Origin: Aureivirga sp. CE67 | GTDB taxonomy: Bacteria; Bacteroidota; Bacteroidia; Flavobacteriales; Flavobacteriaceae | Assembly (NCBI RefSeq): GCF_015767245.1 | Contig: NZ_JADOTV010000002.1 | Span: 372,001 to 436,000 of the forward strand | Length of the DNA: 64,000 bases | Reading direction: 5' to 3' | Shown here: piece after piece, positions 60,227 to 64,000 of the stretch | Layout: each line of letters starts with the position of its first letter | How positions within the stretch are numbered: position 1 is the stretch's first letter | The notes under the pieces: model-generated | Told to the model about the DNA's origin: nothing | The model's input: only the letters and a program-made list of their open reading frames with translations | Database searches by the model: none | Made by a program: the position numbers and the translations under genes

Positions 60227-61615
60227 ATGAAAATTAAATCAATAATTGGACTAGTTTTCATTGGTCTTTTGTCAGGTTGTGGAGCTTATTGGAACCAGCC
60301 TTTACAAACCCAAAAAGCTAGAATAGGAGAAAACACGCCAAAAAGTGAACTTTTAAAAGATATAAAACCACAAAAACCAATTGTAGTTGCTGTTTATAAA
60401 TTTAGAGATCAAACAGGGCAATATAAGCAGTTAGAAACAGGATCAACGTGGAGTACGTCTGTTACGCAAGGAGGAACTTCGATCTTGATAAAATCTTTAG
60501 CAGACTCCAAATGGTTTTCTCCGATTGAAAGAGAGAATATTGGTAATCTATTTAATGAAAGACAAATTATTAGGTCAACAAGAGTCGATTATGCAAACGT
60601 TGATGCAAAGAATAGCTTACATCCGTTACTTTATGCAGGAGTGATTTTAGAAGGGGGAGTTGTGTCTTATGATTCCAATATTATGACAGGAGGAGTAGGA
60701 GCAAGATATTTTGGTGCAGGTGGGGCTGCAAATTATAGACAAGATAGAATAACTGTTTATCTTAGAGCTGTTTCTACGATGAATGGACAAATTTTAAAAA
60801 ATGTCTATGTTTCCAAAACTATTTTATCACAACAAGTAACGGCTAGCTTATTTCGTTATGTAAATCTTCAAAGGTTACTCGAAGTAGAAACTGGATATAC
60901 TCAAAATGAACCTTCACAATTAGCTGTGAAAGAAGCGATAGATAAAGCTGTAGAATTAATGATTGTTGAAGGAATTTTAGATGGCTTGTGGAGTGCTAAA
61001 GGAGGTGATGAATCTGTTGCTTTATTGAAAGAAAGATTTGAAAAAGAAAAAGAAGAAGCAGAAAATACAAAGATTTATAATAGAAATTTTCAAGATCGTA
61101 GAGCAAAAAATGGAATTAGCTTCGAAGTTGGAACTTCTAGAATTGAAAATGATTACGCAAATCCGGCTAATACTTTTTCTTTCGCATTAGGATATAATTA
61201 TTATTTAAAAAATCCATCTTTTAGTTTAGCAGCAGGAATGCGGAAAATCGATTTCAAGAATAAGAATTTAGATAACAAACAAAATTTACTTTCCGTAGAT
61301 GCCAATTTACAATTTAACGTATTGCCATATGAGAAGTTTACTCCATACGTTTATGTTGGACCTGGATATCTTTTCAATATTGATAAAAAGGATAATGCTA
61401 ATGAATATCTGAAAGTTCAATATGGATTAGGTTTTGAATATTTAGCTTCTAATACTTTTGGAATAAAAATATTTGGAGAACAAAATTTGCCTTTTGATGA
61501 TACTATTGACGGTGTTACACACGGAAAAAAAGACGATTATTATTGGAGGTTTTCCCTTGGTGTAAACGCATATTTTGGTAAAGAAAAGAAAACTGAAACT
61601 AAAAAAATATTTTAA
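60227..61615 (+). CDS. csgG: Curli secretion channel CsgG with C-terminal barrel-like extension
   Basis: CsgG forms the nonameric outer-membrane pore for curli subunits. The lipoprotein signal (IGLLSGCG) is followed by the CsgG domain (residues 20-280): VAVYKFRDQTGQYK, the constriction region around SPIERENIGNLFNERQII, and YAGVILEGGVVSYDSN. The protein goes on for about 170 residues more: a KEKEEAEN-rich linker, then strand-rich sequence that ends in FSLGVNAYFG, the pattern of an OmpA-like barrel. E. coli CsgG is only about 277 residues. The role of the extension is unknown. The next gene overlaps this end in its frame but its start lies ten bases later. Confidence 0.92.
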   Translation: MKIKSIIGLVFIGLLSGCGAYWNQPLQTQKARIGENTPKSELLKDIKPQKPIVVAVYKFRDQTGQYKQLETGSTWSTSVTQGGTSILIKSLADSKWFSPIERENIGNLFNERQIIRSTRVDYANVDAKNSLHPLLYAGVILEGGVVSYDSNIMTGGVGARYFGAGGAANYRQDRITVYLRAVSTMNGQILKNVYVSKTILSQQVTASLFRYVNLQRLLEVETGYTQNEPSQLAVKEAIDKAVELMIVEGILDGLWSAKGGDESVALLKERFEKEKEEAENTKIYNRNFQDRRAKNGISFEVGTSRIENDYANPANTFSFALGYNYYLKNPSFSLAAGMRKIDFKNKNLDNKQNLLSVDANLQFNVLPYEKFTPYVYVGPGYLFNIDKKDNANEYLKVQYGLGFEYLASNTFGIKIFGEQNLPFDDTIDGVTHGKKDDYYWRFSLGVNAYFGKEKKTETKKIF

Positions 61616-61625
61616 ACAAAAAGTG

Positions 61626-63113
61626 ATGAAAAGGAATTTGATTCTAAAAATATGTATGTTGCTATTTTTGATTTCTTGTAATGAAGATGTTTTGGAAATG
61701 GTATCTACAGGAACGATATCAGGAAAAGTTGTAGATGCAGTAACTTTTGAGCCAATGGTAAATGTAAAAGTTAGTATTTCTTCTACAAATAATACCGCAT
61801 TTACAGATGAAAATGGAGAATTTACTTTTACGGATATTGAAGAAGGCGACTATTCTGTGCAAGCTGAAAAAGATGAGTTTTTAACAAGTTTTGAATCTGC
61901 AACTGTGGAAACGGATAACACAGTAAATGTGATTTTTGAGATGCAGATTGAAACTACAGGGAATAAAGCTCCGTCAATTCCTGCGCTTATTTTACCAGAG
62001 GATAATCAAGAATTAACAAGCTTGTTTGCTACTTTAGAATGGTTGAGTGTAGATCCAGAAGAAGATACTATTTATTACGATGTTTTGGTTAAAAATGATA
62101 AGGATGATAGTGAAATAATTATTGAAAATATTACAGAAACTTCTGTGCTTATTGAAAATCTAGATTACGGAACTAAATATTTTTGGCAGGTAAAAGCTTA
62201 TGATGATTATAGTGAGAAAATATATAGTGCTGTATATTCTTTTAAAGTTATAAATGACCCAGGAAATAGATTGTTTTATGTGAAAAATCAGAATGGAAAT
62301 AATATTATTTACTCTAAAAATGAATTAGAAGTAGAAAGTATTTTGACAGATATTTCGAAAAATAGCTGGCGTCCAAGAAAGAATAATCAAGCTTCTTTGA
62401 TTGCTTTTTTCCAAACTGTAAATGCAGAAACACATCTTTTTACCATGAAAGCAGATGGTTCTGAATTGTTTCAAGTTTCTACAATTCCTGTAAACGGATT
62501 TAAAATGTCTGAAGTTGATTTCTCATGGTCTGCAAACGGAGAATATTTATTATATCCAAGTTTTGATAAGTTATACAAAGTAAATAAAGACGGATCAGGG
62601 ACAGAATTGATTTATCAAACTCCAGATGGAAAATATATTACAGAATGTGATTTAGGATATTTTGGAGATAAAATTGCAATTAAAACAAATAATCCACAAG
62701 GTTATGATGCTTCGATTTATGTGATAGATTTTAATGGAAATATTTTGAATACAATTTTAGATAATGTAAATGGAGCTGTTAGTGGTTTGAATTTTTCTAT
62801 AGATGAACAAAAACTTCTTTATACACATGATACGAGCGGTTTTGAAAATGATGAATACAGAATTTTAGATTCAGATATTTTTATTTACAATTTTGAAAAT
62901 GATACTTCCATTAATTTTTCTACAAGTAAATTTGGAGGAACGAACGATTTAGATCCAAGATTTTCACCAAATGAAGCTGAAGTTATTTTTATGAATACAT
63001 CTAATGATGGAATTTCAACTAAAAACATTTATAAGGTTTCATTAGACTATATAGATGATTCTTACCACAGAGAAGTGTTGTTGGAAAATGCTGAAATGCC
63101 AGATTGGGAATAA
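61626..63113 (+). CDS. Lipoprotein with carboxypeptidase-regulatory and fibronectin-like domains in the curli operon
   Basis: The 495-residue protein has a lipoprotein signal (MKRNLILKICMLLFLISCN) and a CarboxypepD_reg-like domain (TISGKVVDAVTFEPMVNV, residues 30-105). A FnIII-like domain follows (APSIPALILPEDNQELTS, then TKYFWQVKAYD), then a PD40/TolB-like propeller (residues 215-490, ending DPRFSPNEAEVIFM). I chose the ATG at 61626, ten bases after csgG, because it gives a proper lipoprotein signal; the longer frame from 61575 would put a basic stretch first. It is the last gene of the curli operon. It may help hold the fibre at the surface; this is a guess from position. Confidence 0.8.
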   Translation: MKRNLILKICMLLFLISCNEDVLEMVSTGTISGKVVDAVTFEPMVNVKVSISSTNNTAFTDENGEFTFTDIEEGDYSVQAEKDEFLTSFESATVETDNTVNVIFEMQIETTGNKAPSIPALILPEDNQELTSLFATLEWLSVDPEEDTIYYDVLVKNDKDDSEIIIENITETSVLIENLDYGTKYFWQVKAYDDYSEKIYSAVYSFKVINDPGNRLFYVKNQNGNNIIYSKNELEVESILTDISKNSWRPRKNNQASLIAFFQTVNAETHLFTMKADGSELFQVSTIPVNGFKMSEVDFSWSANGEYLLYPSFDKLYKVNKDGSGTELIYQTPDGKYITECDLGYFGDKIAIKTNNPQGYDASIYVIDFNGNILNTILDNVNGAVSGLNFSIDEQKLLYTHDTSGFENDEYRILDSDIFIYNFENDTSINFSTSKFGGTNDLDPRFSPNEAEVIFMNTSNDGISTKNIYKVSLDYIDDSYHREVLLENAEMPDWE

Positions 63114-63151
63114 TTTTCAGATTTGCATAGAGTTAGTTTTAAAGAAACAAT

Positions 63152-63159
63152 TAACTTTG
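63152..63159 (+). promoter_or_regulatory. -7 promoter box of the purM-like gene
   Basis: TAACTTTG matches TAnnTTTG, 29 bases before the start codon at 63189. A -33 TTG at standard spacing is not clear. Confidence 0.45.
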
Positions 63160-63188
63160 CGAAAAACAACAACACAACAAAAATAAGA

Positions 63189-64000
63189 ATGAGTTCAGAA
63201 GTAAGTAAAAGATATAGCCAAAGAGGTGTTTCCGCTTCAAAGGAAGATGTGCATAATGCAATCAAGAATGTAGATAAAGGATTGTTTCCAAAGGCTTTTT
63301 GTAAAATCGTTCCAGATTATTTAACAGGAAGCGAAGATCATTGTATCGTGATGCACGCAGATGGTGCAGGAACAAAATCTTCTTTAGCCTACATGTATTG
63401 GAAAGAAACAGGAGATTTATCTGTTTGGAAAGGAATTGCACAAGATGCTTTAATCATGAATATTGATGATTTACTTTGCGTTGGAGCAACAGAAAACATC
63501 ATGCTTTCTTCAACGATTGGAAGAAATAAAAACTTAATTCCAGGAGAGGTAATTTCTTCAATTATCAATGGAACAGAAGAACTTTTAGAAGATTTAGCAA
63601 ATCACGGAATTAAAATTCACTCTACAGGTGGAGAAACTGCAGATGTTGGAGATTTAGTTCGTACAATTATCGTGGATTCTACGGTTACTGCTAGAATGAA
63701 AAAAGAAGATGTAATTGATAATGCAAACATTCAAGCTGGAGATGTTATTGTAGGTTTAGCTTCTTTTGGTCAAGCTGCTTATGAAACAGAATATAATGGA
63801 GGAATGGGAAGTAATGGATTGACTTCTGCGCGTCATGATGTTTTTGCAAAATATTTAGCTGAAAAATATCCTGAGAGTTTTGATGCGGCAGTTCCTGAAG
63901 ATTTAGTGTATTCTGGAAATGTAAAACTTACAGATGAAGTAGAAGGAGTTTCTATTGATGCTGGAAAATTAGTTTTATCTCCAACTAGAACTTATGCACC
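63189..64000 (+). CDS. purM: Phosphoribosylformylglycinamidine cyclo-ligase (AIR synthase, PurM), partial
   Basis: PurM closes the imidazole ring in purine synthesis. The first 270 residues are in the window; the gene continues beyond it. The family pattern is visible: RYSQRGVSASKEDVHNAIKN, MHADGAGTKSSLAYMY, ALIMNIDDLLCVGA and HSTGGETADVGDLVRT. The D-G-A-G-T-K-S and G-G-E-T-A parts match the ATP-binding AIR synthase fold. Its strand and distance from the curli operon suggest its own transcript. It could in principle be a PurM-related enzyme such as SelD or HypE, but the match to the PurM pattern is better. Confidence 0.9.
   Translation, partial: MSSEVSKRYSQRGVSASKEDVHNAIKNVDKGLFPKAFCKIVPDYLTGSEDHCIVMHADGAGTKSSLAYMYWKETGDLSVWKGIAQDALIMNIDDLLCVGATENIMLSSTIGRNKNLIPGEVISSIINGTEELLEDLANHGIKIHSTGGETADVGDLVRTIIVDSTVTARMKKEDVIDNANIQAGDVIVGLASFGQAAYETEYNGGMGSNGLTSARHDVFAKYLAEKYPESFDAAVPEDLVYSGNVKLTDEVEGVSIDAGKLVLSPTRTYA

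Overview
The window is a 64-kb piece of an AT-rich chromosome of a Bacteroidota bacterium, most likely a marine-type member of the Flavobacteriaceae. The evidence is a SusC/SusD pair, several proteins with type IX secretion (T9SS) C-terminal sorting domains, PorP/SprF and OmpA partner proteins, promoters of the Bacteroidota type (TTG / TAnnTTTG), little use of Shine-Dalgarno sequences, and a Nap nitrate reductase and curli locus in the arrangement of this phylum. Most of it is ordinary chromosome. I see no prophage, transposase or CRISPR array.

Layout. 1-2.8 kb: end of a SusC porin and its SusD lipoprotein. 3-16.4 kb: housekeeping and cofactor genes, with a c-di-AMP synthase, moaD-moaE, three small membrane proteins, a membrane-anchored MutS-like ATPase overlapping a MoeB-rhodanese protein, a T9SS protein, a MobB-like/MobA fusion, a thioredoxin-like lipoprotein, map, a NUMOD4 protein, a methyltransferase, rsgA and dtd. 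16.5-27.9 kb: a DUF3857 protein, an S9 peptidase flanked by two related intergenic repeat elements, an ECF sigma factor with a membrane partner, a LuxR-type regulator, a DUF5694 lipoprotein and an outer-membrane receptor. 28-34.3 kb (minus strand): a six-gene periplasmic nitrate reductase operon, read napD, napA, a tetraheme NapB-like protein, a pentaheme lipoprotein, an NrfC-like ferredoxin and NrfD. 34.8-36.2 kb: lpdA. 36.6-44.4 kb: a 1675-residue adhesin-like T9SS type B protein with seven 78-residue repeats, followed without gaps by PorP/SprF and OmpA genes. 44.4-45.0 kb: a non-coding array of eight related hairpin units. 45.1-54.9 kb: glutaminase with ankyrin repeats, DPP IV, two POT peptide transporters, a thioredoxin-like protein, a MazG-like NTPase and a cyclophilin. 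55.1 kb: tRNA-Phe. 55.4-58.4 kb: a repeat-rich T9SS type A protein. 58.7-63.1 kb: a curli locus (curlin-like subunit, CsgE, CsgF, CsgG, lipoprotein). 63.2 kb to the end: the start of a purM-like gene.

How the genes fit together. The scattered molybdenum-cofactor genes (moaD, moaE, moeB-like, mobA) supply a cofactor that NapA needs. The S9 peptidases, DPP IV, the two POT transporters and the glutaminase suggest peptide and amino-acid use. The T9SS cargo, PorP/OmpA pair and curli genes equip the cell surface.

The strongest candidate for something undescribed is the array at 44437-45015. Eight units in the order A-B-A-B-A-B-A-C each have an outer stem around the same core, GTTG-TGGGGG-CGAC. Compensatory base changes occur in both the outer and the inner stem. 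The core has an exact 10-nt reverse complement in the leader of the methyltransferase gene (14127-14136). Shorter matches lie in a separately promoted, structured, apparently non-coding stretch at 12344-12475 and in the leader of the large adhesin gene. I cannot test by sequence alone whether these are regulatory RNAs and targets.
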